Origin: Acidobacteriota bacterium
GTDB taxonomy: Bacteria > Acidobacteriota > UBA6911
Reading direction: 5' to 3'
Length of the DNA stretch: 64,000 nt
Assembly (NCBI GenBank): GCA_012729555.1
Contig: JAAYCX010000011.1
Coordinates: 1 to 64,000, forward strand
In this document: positions 57,320 to 64,000 of the stretch, in pieces
Position numbering within the stretch: position 1 is the first letter of the stretch
How the letters are laid out: every line of letters begins with the position of its first letter
Notes under the pieces: generated by a model
What the model saw: the letters and a program-made list of their open reading frames with translations, nothing else
What the model was told of the DNA's origin: nothing
The model's database searches: none
Program-made: the position numbers and the translations under genes

Positions 57320-57948
57320 CTCGAGAGCGCATCGACACGATCCTGCGGCACCCGGTGGGGGAGCGCGTCACTCACTGGGCCGTCGCCATCGTCTTCCTCT
57401 TCCTCTTCACCTCGGGACTGGCGCTGTTCCACCCCTTCTTCTTCTGGATCGCCTCCCTGTACGGGAGCGGCCAGATGATGCGGTTCCTGCACCCGCTCGC
57501 CGGGGTGCTGCTCGTCGTGCTCTTCTATCCCTACGCCGCCAGGGTGTGGCGGGACAACCGCTGGACGGCGGCCGACGACGGGTGGGTGAGGCAGATGTGG
57601 GCGTTCATGCGCAAGGAGGTGCACCCGTCCGACACGGGGAAATACAACGCCGGCCAGAAGCTGATGTTCTGGTCGATGGTCCCGCTGATCGCCCTGCTCC
57701 TGCTGAGCGGCGTCGTCATCTGGCAGCCCTGGTTCGCCCCCGTTTTCCCCGCCCCCCTCCGGCGCTGGGCCGCGCTCGTGCACGCGGTCTGCTCCTTCGC
57801 GATGTTCGTCGGGATCGGCGTTCACTGGTACGCCGCCTACTGGACGCGCGGGTCTATCCGCGCCATGGTGCGCGGGTATGTCTCCCCCTCCTGGGCGAGA
57901 TTCCACCACCCCGCCTGGTTCCGCGAAATCTCGGGGAGGGAGGAGTGA
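57316..57948 (+). CDS. fdnI: Formate dehydrogenase cytochrome b556 gamma subunit
   Basis: An integral membrane subunit of 210 residues that binds two haems b and reduces quinone. The N-terminal RHPVGERVTHWAVAIVFLFLFTSG provides the first helix with a haem His. HPLAGVLLVVLFYPYAARVW (His), KYNAGQKLMFWSMVPLIALLLLSG and VHAVCSFAMFVGIGVHWYAAYW (haem His residues) make the other three helices. The four-helix layout and the KYNAGQK segment are typical of FdnI/FdoI. It starts at ATG 57316, and fdhE overlaps its stop. Confidence 0.94.
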   Translation: MTRERIDTILRHPVGERVTHWAVAIVFLFLFTSGLALFHPFFFWIASLYGSGQMMRFLHPLAGVLLVVLFYPYAARVWRDNRWTAADDGWVRQMWAFMRKEVHPSDTGKYNAGQKLMFWSMVPLIALLLLSGVVIWQPWFAPVFPAPLRRWAALVHAVCSFAMFVGIGVHWYAAYWTRGSIRAMVRGYVSPSWARFHHPAWFREISGREE

Positions 57949-58745
57949 AGGGGGCGATGGCGGCCGCGGGGATCCCCGACATCGTCGAGGTGCGCCTCCC
58001 CGACCCCGAAGCGGTTTTCGCCGCGCGCGCGGAGCGTTTCCGGACGCTCGCGGGGGCGGGCGCGATGGCCGATTACCTCGGGGCGTGCGCGGCGCTGTGC
58101 CGGGCCCAGGGGGAGGCGCTCCCGGGGTGCGGCGCCGGTTGGCGCGCGGCGCTGGAAACGATCCTCGGCGCCATGCGGCGGGTCCCGCTTCCCGTGCAGG
58201 CGCGCGCCGCGATCGGGCGGCTGGCCTCTTTTTCCGGTGAGGAACTCGAGGCGGCGGCCGGGCGCATCCTGGCGGGAAGCTATACGGAGGCCGATCTGCC
58301 CTTCGCCCCCTTCATCGGCGCGGCCCTGCAGGCGGTCTGGACGGCGCGCGCCGCCGGCGCGGGGGTCCCGGAAGGGAAGCCGTCCCGGGACTGCTGCCCC
58401 GTCTGCGGGGCCCCGCCGGTGGCGGGCGTGGTGGCGGGCGACATCGGGGTGCGCCATCTCGTCTGCGCCCTCTGCGCGACGGAGTGGTACCTGCCGCGTC
58501 TCTGCTGCTCCGCCTGCGGGTCGACCGAGGCGATGGCCTACCTGGCGCTCGAGGGGGGCGCCGCGGGGGTGAAGGCCGAATGCTGCCGCCGGTGCCGCAC
58601 CTACCTGAAGCTGTTCTACCTCGAGTCGGCCCCGGGGGCGGAGCCGTTCGCCGACGACGCCGCCACGGTCGCCCTGGACATCCGGCTGTCCGGCGAAGGG
58701 TACGCCCGTGCGGGCGCCAACCCCTACCTGCTCCCCGGCCCCTGA
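57945..58745 (+). CDS. fdhE: FdhE, formate dehydrogenase accessory protein
   Basis: A cytoplasmic chaperone that binds the FDH catalytic subunit before Tat export. The frame from GTG 57945 gives 266 residues (VKGAMAAAG); ATG 57957 is an alternative start. The C-terminal half holds the rubredoxin-like CxxC set: CPVC, CALC, CSAC and CRRC (about residues 149, 171, 185 and 210). The N-terminal part shows GAGAMADYLGACAALCRAQ, typical of FdhE helical regions. It overlaps fdnI at the start and the converging metY at the end (22 bases). Confidence 0.9.
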   Translation: MKGAMAAAGIPDIVEVRLPDPEAVFAARAERFRTLAGAGAMADYLGACAALCRAQGEALPGCGAGWRAALETILGAMRRVPLPVQARAAIGRLASFSGEELEAAAGRILAGSYTEADLPFAPFIGAALQAVWTARAAGAGVPEGKPSRDCCPVCGAPPVAGVVAGDIGVRHLVCALCATEWYLPRLCCSACGSTEAMAYLALEGGAAGVKAECCRRCRTYLKLFYLESAPGAEPFADDAATVALDIRLSGEGYARAGANPYLLPGP

Positions 58746-60037
58746 GCCCACGCGGCGGCGAGCGCGCGGTCGAAGTCCTTCCGGATATCCTCGATATCCT
58801 CGATCCCCACCGAGACGCGGATGTACTCCGGGGTGACGCCCGCGTCGGCCCGCTCGCGTTCGGTCAGCTGCGAATGGGTGGTCGAGGCGGGGTGGATGAC
58901 GAGGGTCTTCGCGTCCCCGATGTTGGCCAGGTGGCTGGCGAGTCTGACGTTGTCGATGAAGCGGACCCCCGCCGCGCTCCCTCCCCGGATGCCGAACCCC
59001 AGGATGGCCCCGGCCCCGTCGGGGAAGTACCGGAGCGCGAGCCGATGGTGGCGGTGGCTTTCCAGGCCGGGATAGTTCACCCACTCGACGGCCGGGTGAG
59101 CCTCGAGCCAGCGGGCCAGGTCGAGCGCGTTGCGCGCGTGCCGTTCCATCCGCAGGGGGAGCGTCTCCAGACCCAGGAGGAAGAGAAAGGCGCCGAACGG
59201 GCTCATCGAGGCGCCCGTATCCCGCAGCCAGTGCGTGCGGGCGTGAACGATGAAGGCCAGGTGCGCCAGCGGCCCGAGCGCCTCCGACAGCACCAGCCCG
59301 TGGTATGCCTCGCTGGGAGCGGTGAATTCGGGCCATTTCGCCGGCTCCGCGGTCCAGGGGAAGCGGCCGCTGTCGACGACGGCGCCGCCGATGTGGACGC
59401 CGTGCCCCCCGATGAATTTCGTGGTGGAATACACGACGATATCCGCCCCGTGCTCGATGGGCCGGAACAGGGCGGGGGTCACCGTGTTGTCGACGATCAG
59501 GGGCAGCCCGTGCCGGCGGGCGGTCCCGGCGATTGCACCGAAATCGGGAATGTCGTTGGTGGGGTTCCCGATCGATTCCACATAGACGCACCGGGTGCCT
59601 TCGTCCACCAGGCTCCCGATCTCCTCCGGCCGCCCCGGGTCGAAGAAGCGGGCCTCGACCCCGAGTCTTTTCAGGGTCTGGGTGAACAGCGTCCAGGTTC
59701 CCCCGTACAGTCGGGTGGAGGCAACGAAGTTCTGGCCCGCGCGGGCGAGGGTGAGGATGGCGGCCATGATCGCCGCCTGGCCGCTCGCAAAGGCGAGCGC
59801 GCCGCCGCCGCCGTCGATGGCCGCGAGTCTTTTCTCCAGGACGTCGTTGGTCGGGTTCATGATGCGGGAATAGATGTTGCCGAACTCGCGCAGCGCGAAG
59901 AGATCGGCCGCGTGGCCGGAGTCCCGGAACACGAAGCTGGAGGTGGCGTAAATCGGTACGGCGCGGGCGGAGGTCGCGGGATCTGGTTCCTGCCCGGCGT
60001 GAAGGGCCAGGGTGGCCAGTCGGTAGTCGGCGCTCAT
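58724..60037 (-). CDS. metY: O-acetylhomoserine sulfhydrylase / aminocarboxypropyltransferase
   Basis: A PLP enzyme that makes homocysteine from O-acetylhomoserine and sulfide (or cysteine). It has 437 residues from ATG 60037. Hallmarks are TLALHAGQEPDPATSARAVP, SRIMNPTNDVLEKRLAAIDG and FASGQAAIMAAILTLA. The PLP lysine lies in DIVVYSTTKFIGGHGVHIGG (about residues 196-215), preceded by VDNTVTPALFRPIEHGAD. It follows cysK by 21 bases on the same strand, giving a sulfur-assimilation operon with the XRE regulator gene upstream. Its 3' end overlaps fdhE. Confidence 0.93.
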   Translation of the reverse strand: MSADYRLATLALHAGQEPDPATSARAVPIYATSSFVFRDSGHAADLFALREFGNIYSRIMNPTNDVLEKRLAAIDGGGGALAFASGQAAIMAAILTLARAGQNFVASTRLYGGTWTLFTQTLKRLGVEARFFDPGRPEEIGSLVDEGTRCVYVESIGNPTNDIPDFGAIAGTARRHGLPLIVDNTVTPALFRPIEHGADIVVYSTTKFIGGHGVHIGGAVVDSGRFPWTAEPAKWPEFTAPSEAYHGLVLSEALGPLAHLAFIVHARTHWLRDTGASMSPFGAFLFLLGLETLPLRMERHARNALDLARWLEAHPAVEWVNYPGLESHRHHRLALRYFPDGAGAILGFGIRGGSAAGVRFIDNVRLASHLANIGDAKTLVIHPASTTHSQLTERERADAGVTPEYIRVSVGIEDIEDIRKDFDRALAAAWAQGPGSR

Positions 60038-60058
60038 GGGCGTTGGTGTCCTTTCGGT

Positions 60059-61027
60059 CTAGACGGTGATGTCCTGGAACAGGATCGACGAGTGGTAGCG
60101 GTCCCCGGCGTCGGGGAGGACGACGACGACCTGTTTCCCGGCGTGTTCGGGGCGCGCCGCCACCCGGACGGCGGCCGCCACCGCGGCGCCGGAGGAAATG
60201 CCCGCGCTGATCCCCTCCTCGCGGTGGAGGCGGCGGGCCATGTCGAGGGCCTCATCGCTCGTCACCCGCTCGACCTCGTCCACGAGGCCGAGGTCGAGGA
60301 CCCCGGGAACGAAACCGGCGCCGATCCCCTGGATCTTGTGGGGCCCCGGTTTGGGCGCCTCCCCGGCGCGGACGGCAGTGAGCACGGGGGACTCGGCCGG
60401 TTCCACCGCCACGCTCCAGAGCGGGCGTTTGCGCGCCAGCTTGAAATAGCGGCCGACGCCGGTGATGGTCCCCCCGGTCCCCACCCCGCAGACCAGGATG
60501 TCGGTCCGGCCGTCGGTGTCGTTCCAGATCTCCGGTCCCGTAGTCTGGAAATGGATCTCCGGGTTGGCCGGGTTCTGGAACTGCTGCGGCATCCAGTATT
60601 TCCGCGGATCGGAAGCGACGATCTCCTCCGCCCGGGCTATGGCCCCCGGCATCCCCCGTGGCCCCTCGGTCAGGACGAGGTCGGCGCCGAAGGCCTTGAG
60701 CAGCCGGCGCCGTTCCAGGGACATGGTTTCGGGCATGGTCAGCACGAGCGGATACCCGCGGGAGGCGGCGACGAAGGCCAGGGCGATCCCGGTATTGCCG
60801 CTGGTCGGTTCCACGATGGTGACCTTGCCCGATCCGGGTCGGAGGATCCCCTTGCGTTCGGCGTCCCAGATCATGGCGGCGCCGATGCGGCATTTGACCG
60901 AGTAGGAGGGGTTGCGCCCCTCGATTTTCGCCAGGACCGCGGCGTCGAGTCCGGCCGCAACGCGGTGGAGCCTGACCAGGGGGGTGTTGCCTATCGAACG
61001 GGAGTTGTCCTCGAATATCTTGGCCAT
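60059..61027 (-). CDS. cysK: Cysteine synthase (O-acetylserine sulfhydrylase)
   Basis: A PLP enzyme joining O-acetylserine with sulfide to give cysteine. It has 322 residues from ATG 61027 with AAGGAGACGCCG ahead of it. [15 protein letters not shown] is the usual entry. [18 protein letters not shown] contains the PLP lysine (in SVK). [18 protein letters not shown] is the asparagine loop that holds substrate, and [18 protein letters not shown] is the phosphate-binding glycine loop. [19 protein letters not shown] is typical of the CysK C-terminus. It lies between the XRE regulator gene and metY. Confidence 0.94.
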   Translation of the reverse strand: MAKIFEDNSRSIGNTPLVRLHRVAAGLDAAVLAKIEGRNPSYSVKCRIGAAMIWDAERKGILRPGSGKVTIVEPTSGNTGIALAFVAASRGYPLVLTMPETMSLERRRLLKAFGADLVLTEGPRGMPGAIARAEEIVASDPRKYWMPQQFQNPANPEIHFQTTGPEIWNDTDGRTDILVCGVGTGGTITGVGRYFKLARKRPLWSVAVEPAESPVLTAVRAGEAPKPGPHKIQGIGAGFVPGVLDLGLVDEVERVTSDEALDMARRLHREEGISAGISSGAAVAAAVRVAARPEHAGKQVVVVLPDAGDRYHSSILFQDITV

Positions 61028-61085
61028 CGGCGTCTCCTTCACGTGATAAGGACCCCCGCTGCCGGGGGCCGGGAGTCCGGGCGGG

Positions 61086-61466
61086 TCACCGGAATTTCGC
61101 CAGCGATTCCATCGCCCGGCACGACCCGCAGATCTTCATCTTGTCCCGCCAGGTAGCCTGCGGCTTTCCCCCGCAGAGGGTGCCGTTGACGAACCAGCAG
61201 AAACGGCCGGCCTTCAGTTCCCACGCGGGGCACCGCCGCCTTCTTTCGGGCGGGCAGCGGAGCGCGGTCCAGCACTCTTCCCGCTTCGCATCGCCGGCCT
61301 TGAGCGCGAGCAGGAAGAGGACCTGCTTTTCCGCGTGGGGCGGGACCGTCCGCCACCCCTGCTCGTAGCTCTGGACCGCCTTGAGCGACGTCTGCAGGAG
61401 TTCGGCCATCTGGGCCTGGGTTTTTCCCAACTCCGCCCGGGCCCGCGAAAACTGCGCTTTGTCCAT
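61086..61466 (-). CDS. XRE-type regulator with cysteine-rich C-terminus
   Basis: A 126-residue DNA-binding protein. The N-terminal helix-turn-helix is [20 protein letters not shown], followed by [13 protein letters not shown]. From residue 65 the protein becomes Cys-rich. Seven cysteines in [26 protein letters not shown] and KICGSC could bind a metal or Fe-S cluster or sense thiols/redox. The gene precedes cysK by 59 bases on the same strand and diverges from nadA. Two inverted repeats in the divergent gap are its likely targets. Function is inferred from fold and position. Confidence 0.82.
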   Translation of the reverse strand: MDKAQFSRARAELGKTQAQMAELLQTSLKAVQSYEQGWRTVPPHAEKQVLFLLALKAGDAKREECWTALRCPPERRRRCPAWELKAGRFCWFVNGTLCGGKPQATWRDKMKICGSCRAMESLAKFR

Positions 61467-61484
61467 GCCCTCTCTCCACTCCCA

Positions 61485-61521
61485 CTCCCGGCTTGTGAAT
61501 GCCGGGAGCGCATGCTACTCT
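61485..61521 (+). promoter_or_regulatory. nadA promoter overlapped by an 8-bp inverted repeat
   Basis: TTGTGA (61493-61498), 17 bases, TACTCT (61516-61521) with TG ahead of the -10 (ATGCTACTCTGA). CTCCCGGC (61485-61492) and GCCGGGAG (61501-61508) form a perfect inverted repeat whose 8-base centre is the -35 region itself. A repressor bound there would cover the -35. Confidence 0.65.
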
Positions 61522-61534
61522 GAACGCGCTAGAA

Positions 61535-61551
61535 GTACCACAAAGTGGTAC
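61535..61551. promoter_or_regulatory. 17-bp palindromic operator GTACCAC-AAA-GTGGTAC
   Basis: A perfect inverted repeat, 7-bp arms with AAA centre, located just past the predicted nadA start site (about 61528) and 33 bases before the nadA ATG. It lies in the gap with the divergent XRE regulator gene, so it is the best candidate binding site for that protein. Confidence 0.7.
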
Positions 61552-61583
61552 ATGGGGTCAACGGGCAACTGGAGGGAGCCGCC

Positions 61584-62558
61584 ATGAAATCGGACACCGG
61601 CCTGCGGGCGGAAAATCTACGCGACGAGGTCGCCGCGCTCCGGAAAGAGAAGGGGGCTGTGATCCTCGCCCACACCTACCAGCCGGCGGAGGTCCAGGAC
61701 TGCGCCGACTACGTGGGGGACTCCTACGGGTTGAGCCAGGAGGCGCGGCGGGCGCGGGCGGAGCGCATCGTCTTCTGCGGGGTCCGTTTCATGGCCGAAA
61801 CGGCCGCGCTCCTCAACCCCGCCAGCGCCGTCATCCTCGCCGAGCCGCGGGCGGGGTGCCCCATGGCCGACATGATCGCGGCGCCGCAGCTCCGGCGGCT
61901 CAAGACCCGGTATCCCGATCACCTCGTCGTCTGCTACGTCAACTCGACGGCCGAAATCAAGGCACTGTCGGACGTCTGCGTCACCAGTGCCAACGCCGTG
62001 GAGATCGTCCGGCGGCTCCCGCCGGAGAGGGGGATCCTCTTCGTCCCCGACCGGCACCTGGGGGACTGGATCCGGGAGCAAACCGGGAGGGACATGGTGC
62101 TGTGGAACGGCCTCTGCCCGACCCACCTGCGGATCCGCCCCGACATGATCCGGGCGGCGCGGGAGGCGCATCCCGGCGCGGAAGTCCTCATCCACCCCGA
62201 AGCCGCGCGCGAGTGCCGCGCGCTTGCCGACGCCGTCCTGTCGACCGGGGGGATGCTGCGCCGCGCCGCCGGGAGCGGGGCGGGGGAGTTCATCATCGCC
62301 ACCGAGACCGGGATCCTGCACACCCTGAGGAAGCACAACCCGGGCAAGCGCTTCTACCCCGTCTCCGAGGAGGTGGTCTGTCCCAACATGAAGCGGGGCA
62401 GCCTGCTCTCGGTCAGGCGCGCGCTCGACGGGACGGGCGGGGAACGCATCACGGTGCCGCCGGAGGTCGCCCTCGGGGCTTTGCGCGCGCTCGAGCGCAT
62501 GCTCGAGCTGGGGAGGGAAGAAACCATTGCCCCGGCCGGGGGGAAGCCGTTAGTATGA
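61584..62558 (+). CDS. nadA: Quinolinate synthase A
   Basis: An Fe-S enzyme that condenses iminoaspartate with dihydroxyacetone phosphate to quinolinate in NAD synthesis. It has 324 residues from ATG 61584 (GGAGGGAGCCGCC ahead). VILAHTYQPAEVQDCADYVGD is the family start. The three cluster cysteines are in EPRAGCPMADMI, LWNGLCPTHLR and SEEVVCPNMKRG. ATETGILHTLRKHNPGKRFYPV is characteristic of the C-terminal domain. nadB and nadC are not in the window. The gene is probably controlled from the XRE operator just upstream. Confidence 0.95.
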   Translation: MKSDTGLRAENLRDEVAALRKEKGAVILAHTYQPAEVQDCADYVGDSYGLSQEARRARAERIVFCGVRFMAETAALLNPASAVILAEPRAGCPMADMIAAPQLRRLKTRYPDHLVVCYVNSTAEIKALSDVCVTSANAVEIVRRLPPERGILFVPDRHLGDWIREQTGRDMVLWNGLCPTHLRIRPDMIRAAREAHPGAEVLIHPEAARECRALADAVLSTGGMLRRAAGSGAGEFIIATETGILHTLRKHNPGKRFYPVSEEVVCPNMKRGSLLSVRRALDGTGGERITVPPEVALGALRALERMLELGREETIAPAGGKPLV

Positions 62559-62646
62559 AAGTCGAGCGCGGGAAGGACGGGACGGGTCCGTCCGGGAATC
62601 GATAGAGGGGCGCGGTCCGCGGCGCGGCCCGATGGGGGAGACGGCT

Positions 62647-63591
62647 ATGAGGCGGCTGAACGTTCTGGCTCTGGGAATCATGCTTGCGACCGGGATGCTG
62701 GCGTCCTGCTCCAGGAAGGACAAGGCTCCGGAAAGACCGGCGGAGGTCGCCGCCCCGGCGGACGCCGCGGGGATGATGGGCCTGGTCCCGGAGGACCCGG
62801 GGGTCGCCGGGTGGGCGCGCCGGGGGGAGGTGCGGTTTTTCGGCGAGGACGACCTGTTCGAGCTGATCAACGGCGCCGCGGAGAGCTACTTCGTCTACGG
62901 GTTCCGGCAGGTGGCGGCGGCGGAGTACGGCAGCCCGGCGCAATCCTCGCCGATATTGCTCGAGCTCTACCGGCTGGCGGACGCGCGCAACGCGTTCGGC
63001 ATCTACCGGTCCGAACTTCAGTCCGACGCCGATTTCCGGCCGATCGGGGCGGAGGGCTACATCGGGGAGACGGGGCTCAACTTCTGGGCCGGCCCCTACT
63101 ACGCCAAGCTGGCGGTCTACGAGGAGTCGGAGGAGCTCCGGCGGGAAATGGAAAAGTTCGCCCTCCGCCTGGCGGAAAGGATCGGGGCTCCCGGCGGACT
63201 CCCGCCCGAGGTGGCGCTCTTCCCGGAGAAAGACCTGGTCCCTCATTCGATCCGGTTCCTTCCGGCCGACGTGCTGGGGCAGACGTATCTGCGGGAGGCG
63301 TTCGAGGCCAGGTACCGGAGCGGGGGCGGGGAGACCCGGGTGGTGGTCCTCTCGCCGGGGGGCGAGGCGGCCGCCCGGGAGGCCATGGATAAATACCGCA
63401 TCTTCACCGCCGGCGGGGGGGAAGTGCTCCGGGAGGTGTCCTCCCCGGGGGACGGCGGGTTTGTCGGCAACGACGCGTATTACGGCCCCATGGCCGCGCT
63501 GCGGAGCGGCGGCAGGATCGCGATCGCCCTCGGCGGCCCGTCGGCCGATGCCGCGCTCGGGCAGGCCGCGGCCTGCCTCCGCGCGAAATAG
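62647..63591 (+). CDS. DUF6599-like lipoprotein
   Basis: An envelope lipoprotein of 314 residues from ATG 62647. The signal RRLNVLALGIMLATGMLASC gives lipobox LASC (residue 20 or so). After a Pro/Ala linker the globular domain has WARRGEVRFFGEDDLFELIN, GAAESYFVYGFRQVAAAEY and LLELYRLADARNAFGIYRSE, a set I associate with the DUF6599 family found in Acidobacteria and relatives. The end, GGRIAIALGGPSADAALGQA, is Ala/Gly-rich. No catalytic motif is seen. It follows nadA by 88 bases on the same strand. Confidence 0.78.
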   Translation: MRRLNVLALGIMLATGMLASCSRKDKAPERPAEVAAPADAAGMMGLVPEDPGVAGWARRGEVRFFGEDDLFELINGAAESYFVYGFRQVAAAEYGSPAQSSPILLELYRLADARNAFGIYRSELQSDADFRPIGAEGYIGETGLNFWAGPYYAKLAVYEESEELRREMEKFALRLAERIGAPGGLPPEVALFPEKDLVPHSIRFLPADVLGQTYLREAFEARYRSGGGETRVVVLSPGGEAAAREAMDKYRIFTAGGGEVLREVSSPGDGGFVGNDAYYGPMAALRSGGRIAIALGGPSADAALGQAAACLRAK

Positions 63592-63595
63592 GTTT

Positions 63596-64000
63596 CTACA
63601 GGTACATCGATTTCAGGTCGCGGATGTTCTCCGCGATGCGGACGTAGTTGGAACAGCGCGCGCCGCAGTCGCCGCAGTCGCCGCAGGATGCCAGGCGGGC
63701 GCTCCCCCCGATCTCGTCCAGGGTCGCCCGCGCGTGCAGGAAGTTGCCGTAGCGCGCTGCGTACATGTGGGTGCGCATCAGGGTGGGGATGTCCACCCCC
63801 CGGGGGCAGGTCGGCACGCATTGGCTGCACTGTTGGCAGTAGGCCATTTCCGCCTGCAGGTTCTTCTCCGCCAGGAATTTCCGCTCCTCTTCGTTGTACT
63901 CCAGCCCGTAGGCCACGGAGAAATCCTCGGTCATGTGGGCAAAATTGGTGTATCCCGGGATGGCGGTGGTGATCTCCTCGTGCCGCAGGACCCATTTCAG
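63596..64000 (-). CDS. Aldo/keto reductase with C-terminal FeS domain, 3' part
   Basis: The last 134 residues of a longer protein whose N-terminus lies beyond the window. It begins LKWVLRHEEITTAIPGYTNF, the last strand/helix of the aldo/keto reductase barrel. It continues with a ferredoxin-like end: MAYCQQCSQCVPTCPRGVDI supplies one [4Fe-4S] set, and LASCGDCGDCGARCSN is a second Cys-rich cluster. Similar AKR-ferredoxin fusions are annotated as oxidoreductases of the COG1453 type. The end at 63596 lies four bases from the converging lipoprotein stop. Confidence 0.85.
   Translation of the reverse strand: MKWVLRHEEITTAIPGYTNFAHMTEDFSVAYGLEYNEEERKFLAEKNLQAEMAYCQQCSQCVPTCPRGVDIPTLMRTHMYAARYGNFLHARATLDEIGGSARLASCGDCGDCGARCSNYVRIAENIRDLKSMYL

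Noticed and set aside
61028-61085. SAM or other riboswitch ahead of cysK/metY
   Set aside because: The gap is only 58 bases, too short for a SAM-I aptamer, and no conserved stem is seen.

Overview
The window looks like a piece of the chromosome of a GC-rich, Gram-negative, at least facultatively anaerobic bacterium. The best guess is Acidobacteriota, with a deltaproteobacterial-type lineage as the alternative. This is inferred from an Oar-like TonB-dependent receptor with a carboxypeptidase-regulatory N-terminus, Kelch and FN3 surface proteins, a PurS-PurS-PurL fusion, a DUF6599-like lipoprotein and a selenocysteine formate dehydrogenase. No rRNA gene is present, so the taxonomy remains inference.

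Layout. 1-9 kb: the 3' end of a tRNA-Val, a small membrane protein, a secreted thermonuclease, folC, transaldolase, an FN3 lipoprotein, hslVU and dacB. 9-14 kb: an orphan molybdenum hydroxylase large subunit with a MocA-like cytidylyltransferase, and a cellulose-synthase-like glycosyltransferase. 14-18.8 kb: a compact housekeeping operon xseA-xseB-ispA-tlyA-nadK, facing maf. 18.8-27.5 kb: a large TonB-dependent receptor and, divergently, a 1589-residue Kelch/propeller protein. 27.5-39 kb: dciA, rpsO, pnp, larB, dnaG, rpoD, purL and purQ.

39-41 kb is an accessory patch around a CAU-anticodon tRNA. It holds brnT-brnA bracketed by an 88-bp direct repeat, then a DUF433/DUF5615-like pair. 41-46.5 kb holds the most unusual metabolic locus: a LysR regulator divergent from a two-cluster ferredoxin, an AprA/FrdA-like flavoprotein whose C-terminus carries a PhlG-like (diacetylphloroglucinol hydrolase) domain, a free-standing PhlG-like hydrolase, and a secreted protein. 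Together these suggest reductive plus hydrolytic (C-C cleaving) breakdown of a phloroglucinol- or diketone-type substrate.

46.5-51.9 kb (minus strand) is a four-gene surface-assembly cluster: a small exported subunit, a chaperone-like periplasmic protein, an outer-membrane barrel-like protein with Ig-like and carboxypeptidase-regulatory domains, and a glycine-rich protein whose C-terminus matches the small subunit. It is organised like a chaperone-usher pathway, but I do not recognise canonical components.

52.3-58.7 kb: a membrane sensor-like protein and a formate dehydrogenase operon (Sec-containing alpha subunit with a SECIS hairpin, FeS beta subunit, cytochrome b gamma subunit, fdhE). 58.7-64 kb: metY, cysK and a Cys-rich XRE regulator on one strand. 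Divergent from them are nadA, behind a well-formed promoter with a 17-bp palindromic operator, and a lipoprotein gene. The window ends inside an FeS aldo/keto reductase.

Several genes (hslV, brnT, dacB) have a -10-like hexamer six to eight bases before the start codon and no Shine-Dalgarno sequence, which points to leaderless transcripts.
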